Positions 42,190 through 52,499 of a stretch of DNA of 64,000 nucleotides are shown in pieces. The notes under the pieces are model-generated. The model saw nothing but the letters and a program-made list of their open reading frames with translations. It was not told the origin of the DNA and made no database searches. Position numbers and translations under genes: made by a program. Position 1 is the stretch's first letter; each line of letters begins with the position of its first letter. Location: NCBI GenBank assembly GCA_023548195.1, contig JAJHZJ010000061.1, positions 6,588,373 through 6,652,372 on the forward strand, written 5' to 3'. This DNA comes from Bettongia penicillata ogilbyi (lineage: Eukaryota > Chordata > Mammalia > Diprotodontia > Potoroidae).

Positions 42190-43000
42190 TATTAACCTTC
42201 TTTCAATTAACAAGTATTTATTAAGTACTTATACTATGCCAAGGACTATTATAAGGAGTGAGGATACAAAAATAATAAGGAAAAAGTACCTGTCCTCAAG
42301 CAGTTTTTATTCTAATAAGACAGACAACCTGTACATATACAAAATGAAACGTTTTGGGAGGGAAAGCCCTAGCAGCTACTGGGATCAAGAAAGGCTTCAC
42401 CCACTAGTAGAAATCAAGGATTATGAGAAGTTGAGGTGAAGAGAAAGGAAATTTTGTGCATGGGGGTCAATATTTGGCAACTGAGTGGATAGGTGAGAGT
42501 GAGTTGAAGACAGCACCAAGGGTGCCAATCAGGAGGTCCAGAAGGATGGTGAAGTCCTAGGTAATATGAGGGAATTTCAGAAAAGGGGTGACTTTGGAGG
42601 GGGACAGATGGAGAATTTTGTTTTTGACATAGTGAGTTTGGGATAAGCAGTGTGGATTGTCAGCCAGTTAATGATGTGTGATTGGCACTTGGGAGGATCA
42701 CTAGGGTTGGATACTGGGGGGTCATCAGCAAAGAGATAGTAATCAAACTAATAGGAGCTTATATAATTCTGTAACCTTCACAGTACTTTGTACATAACAG
42801 GTCCTCAACAAATATTTTCTCAGTAAATGAATGAGAAGAGAAGAGGAAATAAGAAGAGGACTGTGGTCAAAGGTAGTCAAGAGGACTGTGGAGGCCCTTT
42901 AGGAAGGGCCTCCATTCCAATCACAGACATTTCCATAGGAAAAAAACATGCTGTAGAATGAAAGATATTAATATTTATTACTCTAACACTGCTTTTAAAG
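42190..43000 (-). mobile_element. L2 LINE, antisense (includes duplicate B)
   Basis: The L2 3' end (antisense) is at 42,200-42,320: 'CAAGTATTTATTAAGTACTT', 'CCTGTCCTCAAGCAGTTTTT'. ORF2-side blocks follow ('GACATAGTGAGTTTGGGATA', 'GGTCATCAGCAAAGAGATAG'). A nested sense L2 end lies at 42,775-42,835 ('GTACATAACAGGTCCTCAAC'). Confidence 0.7.
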
Positions 43001-44005
43001 ATAATGTTTAAAACAAGAGAATTTTTGTAACTTACTGAAGTAAATATTGTATTTTTAGCTTTGTTTTCAGTTATAGCTTTAGCCTTAGTCTAATCCACAA
43101 AACTTTCTTCTGCAATCACAGATAGTAAGACATAATGTACCTTTAAATAATTATGTTAATAATGACATAATAACACTGAGTATTACTACCCATTCTTCAC
43201 ATTTTATCTTTACAAGGGGATGGTTCCAACTTGCATCATGGGGAAGCCCTCAAGGTTAATGAACTAATAGTCTCTCAACTTTTAAAAATAAAATCCTAAA
43301 ATAAATACATTTTATTTATGTAGCAACTACACGCAATTCCATATTGAATTCACAATGAATCTGAAAATTTTCTACTAATATTTCACATATGAACCTATAT
43401 TAGGCCCTTTATTACAATAATCTATCAATCAAACTCTATTAACTTGTACTTCCATGCAGCTAATTTAATAATTCCACAAGGTATTTAAATAAATAATTAA
43501 ATATAATGATGATGATAATACCTTACAGTGCTAACTGTGTGATCTTGCGCAAGGTTCTTCCCCTTCTCTGGATGTCTCAAGGTCCCATATTTCCAATAAA
43601 CTTAAACCAGCAATATAGTAATGACTACATAATCAAACAGTGCCTCGCAGGTTGGAATTAATTTTTTAATTCCATTCTCTAGCTATAATAAACAATGGGG
43701 AGCGTTTCACAGTGACTATTTTCTACCTGACTCTCGTGATTTCATATTTGTATAATTCTTGCTCCTCTCCAGCTAATAGAGAATAGCTGGATGGTTAAAA
43801 AACACTTAGAAGGTCTAACAAAATAAAGTCCCAAGACTTGAAACATTTCTTTATGCATGTCATGTATAATGCAGAACTATTATGCATAGTTTCAAGTTGG
43901 TAAGAGGGAAAGACTCATCTGTTGTTCTGCCCACTTTAATATCTGAAGTTTTCTTTTCAGTTTTTATAAAAGCCCTGAAGTCAATGGGGAAAGGCAACAG
44001 AAAAG
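43001..44005. other. unassigned AT-rich DNA
   Basis: No gene seen. Possible MIR traces at 43,530-43,600 ('CTAACTGTGTGATCTTGCGC'). Confidence 0.4.
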
Positions 44006-44008
44006 GTG

Positions 44009-44041
<33 letters not shown>

Positions 44042-44058
44042 CATGCGTGCATGCATGT
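44006..44058. repeat. (GT)n microsatellite with GCGTGCAT tail
   Basis: About 15 GT units followed by alternating GCGTGCAT units. The alternating purine-pyrimidine run would favour Z-DNA. Confidence 0.95.
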
Positions 44059-44540
44059 AAGGATAGGAAACAAACTCCTTTCATAAGCCCAAACTCAATC
44101 TCTAGTTACTCCCCACTGTTATTTTCATAGTTAAATTAAAAGAACCTTTTGGGGGAATAAAAACCCAAACATCCCTCACCAAATATTGCTTTCATAAGAA
44201 GCTCTAAGCCAGAGTTTCTTCTGTCCCTTAAGTAGCTATGTGACCAGGTATTGAACAACATTCCCTTCTTCCCACACAAGGAGGGTGCTTTGCAGTGATA
44301 GCATACCTACCCAAGGGAACACCTGACCTAAGTCAACTGCTGAACTTGCCTCTCTGGCATGATGAGACCTGGTTTCATATCTGTAGATCATGTTGCCTGG
44401 CCCATATCAACAAACTTTTCTCAGTAAAAACCACATTTGAATTCCTTAGAGTGGGATGTTCCTGGGAACGTGAGTGCCTTGTGGGAAGGCTTCTTCATTT
44501 TACTCAAGTTGTTGGCTATAATTAAGAGGTCATTTGGGGT
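44059..44540. other. unassigned DNA
   Basis: No gene or repeat recognised. A 76-codon plus-strand frame at 44,295 has no known motif. Confidence 0.35.
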
Positions 44541-44544
44541 AGAC

Positions 44545-44705
44545 CAGTGATGTCAAACTCAAATAGAAATGGGGCCACTAATTCATAATGAGGCTCCTCA
44601 TATTGACTGCATATTAACTTAGTTTTAAAATGTAATGTTATCTATGTTTTACGGTATTTTTATTTATTTTGCTAAATATTTCCCAATTATGTAATGTGGT
44701 TCCTT
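44545..44705 (+). mobile_element. hAT-like non-autonomous element, copy 3
   Basis: It begins CAGTGATGTCAAACTCAAAT (44,547-44,566), a hAT-type terminus. It then carries 'GGGGCCACTAATTCATAATG', 'AACTTAGTTTTAAAATGTAA' and 'GCTAAATATTTCCCAATTAT'. It is the same family as 12,836-13,195, and its 3' end is lost. Confidence 0.65.
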
Positions 44706-44709
44706 TGTA

Positions 44710-45288
44710 TTTTATATATACATTTTAGGTACTTGTGAAGGAGATGGTCATCTTTCCCATTTCTTCCCTACCCCTGGAAAAATAAATCAGGTGTTTGCTT
44801 TTTGCCAATTAAAATAATTTCTATCATTACAAGGATGAATCAAGGTTAAGTATGCACTGTTCAGGATGTGGAGTCACATTTATTGAATGAAGTATTTCAG
44901 TCCATTGGAAATGGTCAGGTTTTAAAGTTTTAAAAGAATGCTGGCATAAAGTATGCTGAAGATCAATTACATAAAAATGGAATGCTATAATTCATTCAAA
45001 GCTGCAGACTATTGTCTTTTAATAATGATCTCATTTTGATTTGTGGTATCCTTATTAAAATAATTACCTTTTGGCAACATTTCTCCTTGAAACTGATGGG
45101 GTTCTATTTATTTTGGGTGAGGGTGACTCAACAACAAAAGAAAATACAGTTTATTTTGGTTTTTATGGTTTACTCCAGTTTTGAATAACGTAGCTTTGTT
45201 CTAGCACTCAATATTATGTGTGGTCCTAATTGATCCTTTTCCACAGAATGTTTACATATTTTTAATAATACATGTATTATTATTATAT
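44710..45288. other. non-repetitive AT-rich stretch, possible conserved non-coding DNA
   Basis: There is no repeat signature, but it has many homeodomain-type ATTA/TAAT cores (for example 'CCAATTAAAATAATTTC' and 'CTTTTAATAATGATCTC'). Conservation cannot be judged from one sequence. Confidence 0.25.
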
Positions 45289-45505
45289 TCTTACTCAGAA
45301 GGTCCTCAAAGTCTCATGCACCTAATTTATTCTAACTAGGCCCCTGTGGGAGTCACATCATTTTGTTCCCATTTTACAGTTGGGGAAAAGGATGCAAAGA
45401 AAGGTCAAATGGTTTTTCCAGTGTCATATGATCAGACAACACACAGAGAAGGGGTCAGAATACTGGCTTCTGGACATGTAGTCCAGGCCTTTGTCCTATA
45501 TTTAT
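45289..45505 (-). mobile_element. MIR SINE, antisense
   Basis: It carries 'TTCCCATTTTACAGTTGGGG', 'CAGTGTCATATGATCAGACA' and 'GGACATGTAGTCCAGGCCTT'. Confidence 0.6.
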
Positions 45506-45729
45506 GCTAAATTTTCAGATGAGTTCTTGCCAAATATGGCAACTTACGAATTGAATCAGTTGACTTCAGAGTGACCTAAATATACCACTGACCTTAAAGG
45601 AGACCATGGATACATGTCATGGTAGAGCATAAATCCTCACTAACATCGGTGAAAATAAATGACCACATTCTATACTAACTGTGAGAAGATCCATCATTAT
45701 GTGTGGCTGGCAAATAGCACAATGAATTT

Positions 45730-46000
45730 CAATTAAGTCTCAATAATAAAAATGATGATAATATTTTTCATTTGTATAGACTGTATTGTTTAGAAAGCCC
45801 TTTCACAGACATTATCTCATTTGGTCCCCACAATAACCGTGTGTAGCAAGAAGGGCAGTTACCATTATTCCCATTTTCAATATGAGAAAAAGATCAGAGG
45901 GGAAAATAAGTGATTGGTCCAAGGTTAGCTAGCAGGAAATGATAGAACCTAGCCATCCTAATGCCAAATCTACTATTCTTTCCACTTTGCCAAATAGTAT
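45730..46000 (-). mobile_element. MIR3-type SINE, antisense
   Basis: It carries 'GACATTATCTCATTTGGTCC', 'CCCATTTTCAATATGAGAAA' and 'GTTAGCTAGCAGGAAATGAT'. Confidence 0.7.
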
Positions 46001-46051
46001 TGGGGGTCTCACATGGACATGTCAGATTTTACTACTCTCAGCCTACATGTA

Positions 46052-46313
46052 GGGCAGCTAGATGGCACAATGGATAGAGTGCCAGGAATGGAGTGAGGAA
46101 GACTCCTCTATATGAGTTCAAATTGTTCTCAGACACTTACTAGTTGTGTGACCCTGGCCAAGTCACTTCACCATGTTTGCCTCAGTTTCCTAATCTGTAA
46201 AATGAGTTGGAACAAGAAATTGCAAATCACTTCAGGATCTTAGCCAAGAAAACCCCTAATGGGGTCACAAAGAGTCAGATACAACTGAAACAACTGAACA
46301 ACAGAGCACGTAC
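46052..46313 (+). mobile_element. marsupial tRNA-headed CORE-SINE, full length
   Basis: The head 'GGGCAGCTAGATGGCACAAT' is complete. The B-box region 'TAGTTGTGTGACCCTGGCCA' and the tail 'GGGGTCACAAAGAGTCAGAT', 'CTGAAACAACTGAACAACAG' follow. It is the best copy for defining the family. Confidence 0.9.
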
Positions 46314-46379
46314 TGCCTGTAACATATTGGCTTAAGAACTTTGCTCTTGAGAACAATTTTTTTTCATAAAAAATAAAAT

Positions 46380-46600
46380 GGGACAATGTATAAAATTCTG
46401 GTCCTGGAGTCAGGAAGACCTGAGTTATTAACTGTGTGAGCCTGCACAGATCACTTAATTTCTGTCTACCTCAGTTTCCTCAACTGTATAAAGATAACAA
46501 GCATTCATCTTCTAGGGCTGCTGCAAAGACCAAATGAAATAAAATTTGTTAAGTGCTTTGCATAGTACTTGGCACAAAGTAGATGCTTAATCAATACTCT
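46380..46600 (+). mobile_element. CORE-SINE with MIR-like tail
   Basis: It carries 'CTGGTCCTGGAGTCAGGAAG', 'ACCTCAGTTTCCTCAACTGT' and 'TTAAGTGCTTTGCATAGTAC', the same subfamily as 34,765-34,985. Confidence 0.75.
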
Positions 46601-47930
46601 TTCTTCTTCTTTCCCTTTATGTTAGCAATAATATAGTTTTACAAGTGAAAAATAAAAGATGTGAAGCATATTACTGTGGATTTGTATCTTCATATCCTAT
46701 ACAGCATCTAGCATGGAGCCTCCTACACAACCCATGGACTTAATACGCATCTTTACTGTATGAATGTTATGGTTAATGTCATATTTGTCATTTATTTCAT
46801 GTCACCTATTTTGTAATTTTTATACAGATATCAAGTTCTTTAAAGAGCAGAGATCCTGCCCAGAAAAAAAAAATCAATTAACACCCAAGCACATGCGTGT
46901 TACATCCATACACAGAGCTCTATCCAGTATTGATTATTCTATTAAGGTGACTTTAGCTCCTCATTAACTGTCAAGGTGAGGCCAAAGTATGGCCACTGTT
47001 CCCCAGATGAGGCTGTCTCAAGGCTATCAACATGATCTAAGGAGGAATGGGACCACACCACCCACACTGTGAGGCTCAGACTGCATGGACACCTTGGGGG
47101 CTCCAGGCTTGAGGCAGACAGTCTCTTCTTGTTCATTTGGACAAAAGAACACCTTTGACTAATTGCATGAGAAGATTAACACCTGCCATGCTTAGGCTGG
47201 CTTAAAAGACTTTAAAGGGTGTTAAGTGGAAAACACGTTGGTAGTCCTGTTACAAGAGTTCTTGCACTTTTGTTTCTATCTTGAAGTGACTACAAATTTA
47301 CTTTCAGTTCAGTATTTATTTTTAAAGCAAATAAAAGCTTTTCTTAGTCATATGATTAAATATCAAAAGGAAGTGTTCTTTAATTTAGATATTATTCCTG
47401 AGGCAATGAGTTTGGACTCTTGTCATTCAGGACTATTAAGCAAATATATAAATGATTGGTTCCCCCTCCCCAATTCCCCCCATTGAAAAAGTTGCATCAT
47501 TTACCCAAGCAAGTGGGTGGAAATACTTCAAAAATAACACTGAAGTTTACTGAGTAAATAGGTTAATTAACGGGCTAAAATAAAACCCTTTGACATTAAT
47601 AAAGTCTAGGAGGAAAATGCATAATTAAAGCATTTGTATAATGATGAACTAAATTATTTAAAAGGGGGGAGGGGAATTGGGGAAGCCCCAAATTTAAAAA
47701 AATTATATGGCTACTATGGGTCTAAAATGGGAATAAACAGATCTTAGATCAGACATATTTAGGGTATTTTTTTCTCTTTACTCATCAGCTAAGACCTGAA
47801 GTCATGACCTTGTGTTTTCTAATTGTGAGAGGAGTAAAGCTAATAACTGAATTCGTTACAAATCTAATGTTTCCCCCTCCAATTTGAAACTCCATCAGCT
47901 GTTGTGACAAAATTAAAAAAAAAAAACCAC
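46601..47930. other. unassigned, largely non-repetitive DNA
   Basis: No gene recognised. Positions 47,500-47,650 are AT-rich with a perfect TTAATTAA (47,573-47,580) and several ATTA cores. Confidence 0.35.
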
Positions 47931-47934
47931 TAGG

Positions 47935-48400
47935 GGAAGGGTTAAAAAAGTGTGGTACATGAATGTTATAGAATATCACTGCACTATAAGAAAGAATGAA
48001 AATGAAAAATTTAAGGAAGCAGCAGATTCATATGAACCAAGGCAAAATGAAATAAGTAGAAATGGGAAGACAATATACACAATGTTTACCAAAAAGGCAC
48101 AGGAAAGAACAACAAAAACTCAAAGCTGACATTGTATAATTATGATGACCAAGAAGTTGGCCTTGAAGAGATAAGAAAATGCACAGCTCTTCCCTGCAGA
48201 GGTGGAAAATCATGAGTGTTCTACTGTCAGACTCAGTTAATGTATTTCTTAGTTTTACTAAACTGACTTTTTTCTAATTATTTTGTATCTTTTTTTTGTT
48301 ACAAAGGATAGCCTTCTGGATAGGAAAAAAGTAAAAGGATATACTTACAAGTAAGGTGATATAAAATCAAAAGATAGGAATATTTTGTTTTAAGAAAAAA
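47935..48400 (+). mobile_element. L1 3' end in sense orientation
   Basis: It carries 'AAAAAAGTGTGGTACATGAA', 'ATAGAATATCACTGCACTAT', 'ACACAATGTTTACCAAAAAG' and 'CTGCAGAGGTGGAAAATCAT', a decayed marsupial L1 3' end. Confidence 0.65.
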
Positions 48401-48760
48401 AATTCTCTTTTAAGTCATGCAAACAGTTTTAAAGGAGCTTATTTTCTAAAGAATAACATAGTCTTAAGAATTTTAGGTTTTATTACTTTACAAAAATGAT
48501 AATGAAAAAGCTAGCAATATCATAATTTTCTATCTTATAAAAAGTACATACGCAGTTGTCTAAGAAACCTAAGAAACTTCAGCAAATTTTATTTCATCAA
48601 ATCTTTCAACTCATTTAATAATCATTACAAATATCTTTCCAAATTTGACCTAAAGCTAAAAAATGACTTTCAAAAATGTTTCTTTAAAACTCAAAACCCC
48701 CTAATATTAACATATAATAAATTCTTTTCTTTGTCTAATCAGCAAGTAGTAAATCATTTT
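48401..48760. other. unassigned AT-rich DNA
   Basis: Nothing recognised. Confidence 0.35.
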
Positions 48761-48764
48761 TACA

Positions 48765-48946
48765 CCTCTGCAGTAGATAGAGTGCTGAGCCTGATGTCAT
48801 CTTCAAGAGTTCAAACCCTGCCTCAGTCACTTAACTAACTGTGTGACCCTGGGCAAGTCATGAAATGGTAAACCACTATAATTATCTGCCAAGAAAACCC
48901 TAAATGGGGCTACGAAGGGTCAGACACAATTGAACAACAACCACAC
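48765..48946 (+). mobile_element. marsupial tRNA-headed CORE-SINE with internal deletion
   Basis: It carries 'CAGTAGATAGAGTGCTGAGC', 'GTGTGACCCTGGGCAAGTCA' and 'CCCTAAATGGGGCTACGAAG'. The 'CCTCAGTTTCC..AAATGAGC' core is deleted between 48,860 and 48,865. Confidence 0.8.
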
Positions 48947-49129
48947 TCAAGAAGGTATATTCTGCTTTGAACAGATCATAAGGGAGCAGGAATTGTGTCA
49001 ACCTTCACCTGTGGTATATACCAGATACCTACACAGAGTCTTGTACATACAAAGTACTTAAATGTTTGTTTAATTGAATTCAAGTTGTTTTTAAAACATA
49101 CCTGGAATCCTCCCCCCCCCAATCCCCTC

Positions 49130-49700
49130 ATCTCTGTATCCTGGCTTCCCTAGCTTCCTTTAAATCCTATCTAAAATCTTACTTTTAAAAATACTTTTCT
49201 AAAAAAATAAAAATAACAAAATACCTTTCTAATCCCCCTAAATTCCAGTGTCTCTTATCCCCAATTTATCTTGTTTATACCTTGTCTATTCTTAGTTTTC
49301 ATGGTGTCACCCATATCAGACCGGGAGCTGCCTGAGAGCAGGGACAGTGTTTTTTACCTTTCACTGTATATCTAACTCTGAGTGTGGCGTTTTGGTTGCT
49401 GTTCAGTTGTTTTTCAGTCATATTTGAGTTTCTGTGACCTCATTTGGGATTTTCTTAGCAAAGATACTGGAGTGGTTTGCCATTTCTTTCTCCAGATCAT
49501 TTTATGGATGAGGAAACTGAGGCAAACAGGGGCAAGGGACTTGCCTGGGGTCACAGAGCCAGTAAGTGTCTGAGGCTGATTTGAACTTAGAAAAATGAGT
49601 CTTCCAGACTCCAGGCCTGGTGCTCTACCTACCTTGCCTCGTAGGTGCCCCATAGCATAGCATAGGTGCTTAATAAATGTAATAAATGTTTACTGACTGA
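49130..49700 (+). mobile_element. L2 3' end, sense, split by a SINE
   Basis: Before the SINE: 'CTTCCTTTAAATCCTATCTA' and 'GGAGCTGCCTGAGAGCAGGG'. After it: 'CATAGCATAGCATAGGTGCT' and TAATAAATG. One L2 3' end is therefore interrupted at about 49,385/49,655. Confidence 0.75.
49388..49655 (-). mobile_element. marsupial tRNA-headed CORE-SINE, antisense, nested in L2
   Basis: It carries 'GCTGTTCAGTTGTTTTTCAG', 'TGGAGTGGTTTGCCATTTCT', 'GGATGAGGAAACTGAGGCAA' and 'GACTCCAGGCCTGGTGCTCT', closing with 'TCGTAGGTGCCCC'. It spans the family's full length. Confidence 0.9.
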
Positions 49701-49809
49701 AATTCTCCTCCTCACCTGCCAGTAAAATTTCAGTACAAAGCAAAAAAGCTTGTTTTTAAAATAAAGATTCACTAATGTGTTTGATTTTGAAGGGTTTTTT
49801 CCCTATGAA

Positions 49810-50055
49810 TTGAAAAGCAACATGATGTAGTAGATAGAATGTTGCACTTGGAGCAATGAAAACCTCGGTTCAAAAACCAGCCTTACTAGCTATGTGTGAT
49901 CATGGACAAGACAGTCTTTCTCTCTGAGCCTCAGTTTCTTTATCTGTAAAACACAGATAATAATACCTGTAGTCTCCAGCTACCAGCGTTGTTGTAAGGT
50001 TCTAATTAGATAATATCTGTCTAACAATATATAAATGTCAGTGATTATTATTAGA
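49810..50055 (+). mobile_element. MIR-like CORE-SINE
   Basis: It carries 'CATGATGTAGTAGATAGAAT', 'TCTGAGCCTCAGTTTCTTTA', 'TACCAGCGTTGTTGTAAGGT' and 'GTCAGTGATTATTATTAG'. Confidence 0.75.
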
Positions 50056-50239
50056 TTTTGGTCCTAGTGGGTCAGTTATAGAAAGCATGAAAGCCCCAAT
50101 GCCACAACCCAACTAAGCGGATAGCACAGTACATCATGTGGAGAGGGTGGCATAACTAGTAAAAGATTATACTGAAAGTACAATCTCTGACAGCTTTACA
50201 TCTAGATTTTTTCCAACCACAGACCTAAAGTGGTAATTA

Positions 50240-50480
50240 ATAATAGTCACAGCTAGCATTTACAAAGAACTTTAAAATTGCGAAACACTTCACAAATATC
50301 TCATTTGATTCACACAACCCTGGCAACTAGATACTATTCCTATTTCCATTTCATATTTGAGAAAAATAAGGCAGGCAGACATGCTCAGGATAACACAGCT
50401 AGTCAAGTGTCTGAGGCTGGATTTGAACTCGGGACTTCCTGATTCCAGGTCCATCACTCTATCCAAATACTCAGCCTAGC
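50240..50480 (-). mobile_element. MIR3-type marsupial SINE, antisense
   Basis: It carries 'AGCTAGCATTTACAAAGAAC', 'CACAACCCTGGCAACTAGAT' and 'CTGAGGCTGGATTTGAACTC'. Confidence 0.8.
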
Positions 50481-50504
50481 TACAATTAAGTCTTTCAAAG
50501 TTAA

Positions 50505-50605
50505 GTGCCTCACTTAAATCTAATTCATTTGCAAGTCAAGACGTCAACTTTTGTGACATCCTTGGTCCTCTTCAAGGGGATGAACAACCACATCAAAATT
50601 TAGTG
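50505..50605 (+). mobile_element. SINE of the CAAGTCAAGACR / GAAGGA family, 3' part
   Basis: It carries 'CATTTGCAAGTCAAGACGTC' and 'GTGACATCCTTGGTCCTCTT', the same family as 7,655-7,860 and 61,850-62,130. Confidence 0.55.
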
Positions 50606-51155
50606 GGCATCTTTGGAAAATAAATACCCTGGATCTGTGGGCTAGCATCATTCAGAATACTATATAGCCCTGATGCTGGAAGGAAAGGATCTCTTATCAA
50701 GTTGGAAATACGTCACTTGCCAAGCCACACAGACTTATAAAACTAAGACAGAACAGAAAAATGGAAATCTCTCAAGCAATCAAACTCATGAGGAGTAAGT
50801 ACGACGACGACCTTGGAGAAAGCCCAGGGTTCGAACATTCTCATTGGAGAACTCTGCTGTTCAGGTGCTTGTCTACTGACTGCTGTGGGCTTTTTAGGTT
50901 AACAGGTGGGTGACCAAGATTAAATTACATGGAATTTGGGGGAAGCAGAGGATGCATCCATTGACTTTTGTAGAACTTGTACCTTGCCTAGCTCAGTCAA
51001 TGTCATTAGTTCCTCTGTTTCAGGAACACTAAATTTATAATTCAGTAACATGTAGATTACAGGAAACTCTAAAAAGTATATACTTCTAAAGGCTCTGAAT
51101 GAACTTCTCCTGAAAGCATTACTAAATTGTAAACCCATTTAATTTGAACTTCCCA
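50606..51155. other. unassigned DNA
   Basis: No gene or repeat recognised. A small CpG knot lies at 50,801-50,811 (TACGACGACGA). Confidence 0.35.
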
Positions 51156-51402
51156 GTATGGAATTCTTGGGCAGCTAGCTGGTGCAGTGGATAGAATGCA
51201 GGCCTGGAATCAGGAAGACTCCTTTCCCGAGTTCAAATCTGACCTCAGATACTTGCTAGCTATGTGACCCTGGACAAATCACTTAACCCTGTTTGCCTCT
51301 GGTCCTCATTTGTAAAATGAAGGAAATGGCAAACCACTCTAAGATCTTTGCCAAGAAAAACCCCAGTGGGGTCTAGTGACTGAACAATAGGATGGAATTC
51401 TT
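51156..51402 (+). mobile_element. marsupial tRNA-headed CORE-SINE with TSD
   Basis: The body (51,170-51,390) starts 'GGGCAGCTAGCTGGTGCAGT' and ends 'GGGGTCTAGTGACTGAACAA'. An 11-base TSD, ATGGAATTCTT, lies before it (about 51,157) and after it (about 51,391). Internal bases near 51,310 are deleted. Confidence 0.85.
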
Positions 51403-51498
51403 AGAATGACTGAGATGTGTAGCATGGAACATAATACTTGAGGAGACGTATCTATCTACCTTGCCACCTAGGTGCCCCATAGCATAGCGTAAGTCCTT

Positions 51499-51615
51499 AT
51501 CTAAGGAAGGCAGAGTCTGGGGCTGGGGAAAGAGCTGTTATTATAATATCATAGAGCTAGAGAAGAGGCCTCAGAAGTCAGCCAGCCCCACATCTGAGTC
51601 TCAAGAAGGTAAAGT
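51499..51615 (+). repeat. 117-base inverted repeat, left arm
   Basis: The exact reverse complement of 52,368-52,484 except for one base (51,601, T versus C). The right arm is the native one, because there it continues an ordinary MIR. This arm is the inverted copy. Confidence 0.95.
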
Positions 51616-51755
51616 AGTGCAGTGGATGTAATTCTTTCAATGTAATAAACACTTAGAAATAAACACTTAGGAAAATATTACAACAGATTATACCATCTTC
51701 AAGCCCTTCTTGACATCTAAGAAATTTGGACAAAATGAGGCCTGATTCGGCTAAA

Positions 51756-51828
51756 GGGTGTCCCCCCAAAGTCTTAGTGTGGCTCCAAGGATGAATAGCC
51801 TAAAAGTGCACTAAGACTTTTGGGACAA
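51756..51828. mobile_element. short palindromic mariner-like MITE
   Basis: GGGTGTCCCCCCAAAGTCTT on the left and TGCACTAAGACTTTTGGGAC on the right form inverted ends 73 bases apart. It is the same family as the 7.9-8.6 kb cluster. Confidence 0.65.
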
Positions 51829-52289
51829 GCCATGTATGTTGTTCAAATTGCTAAGTGAAAAGGCACACAGAAAAGAAAAAAAATATTGCCTCAATACACC
51901 TTCAAAACCTGTTGGAATGGAAAAAATTAAATTTACCATTTAATAACATCCAGACTGTGGATCTGAATTGTGGATTTGGGGAAACAAAAATCTGAGTTTC
52001 AATTTCATCATGTGAACACAAGCTGCCAATATTATACAATTCAGTCAGGATTCATCATTTTTCCTGGTAGTGAGCATTTCTTGTAAGATTGTCCCCCAAA
52101 TAAGCTACACAGAAGTATATGAAATAGCCTCTTTCCACTCAGCAGCTGGTCTCTAACTTTCCACAAACAGATTGCTGTAAAAACAAGCTGATTAAACATA
52201 CCAGCCTGTTTGCTTAAGGGTGTTGAATGGACAACTCATTATACCTAGAGACTGAATCCCATTTACTACCAGGTCCAATCTATGAAGTT

Positions 52290-52440
52290 CTCTGTGGTTT
52301 GGAATCTGAGGACCTGGGTTCAGGTTCTATCTCTGCTGGGTATGATCTTTGGGACCTTGGGCAAGTCACTTTACCTTCTTGGGACTCAGATGTGGGGCTG
52401 GCTGACTTCTGAGGCCTCTTCTCTAGCTCTATGATATTAT
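52290..52440 (+). mobile_element. MIR SINE
   Basis: It carries 'AATCTGAGGACCTGGGTTCA', 'GGGCAAGTCACTTTACCTTC' and 'CTTCTCTAGCTCTATGATAT'. Its 3' half is inside the inverted repeat. Confidence 0.8.
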
Positions 52441-52484
52441 AATAACAGCTCTTTCCCCAGCCCCAGACTCTGCCTTCCTTAGAT
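52368..52484 (-). repeat. 117-base inverted repeat, right arm
   Basis: It contains the 3' half of a MIR plus about 45 bases of unique flank. It is the likely template of the arm at 51,499-51,615. Confidence 0.95.
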
Positions 52485-52499
52485 GAACTGAGCCCCATG

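Noticed and set aside
43990..44060. GT array considered as a CRISPR-like or regulatory repeat
   Set aside because: It is a simple dinucleotide microsatellite without spacers, in a vertebrate context.
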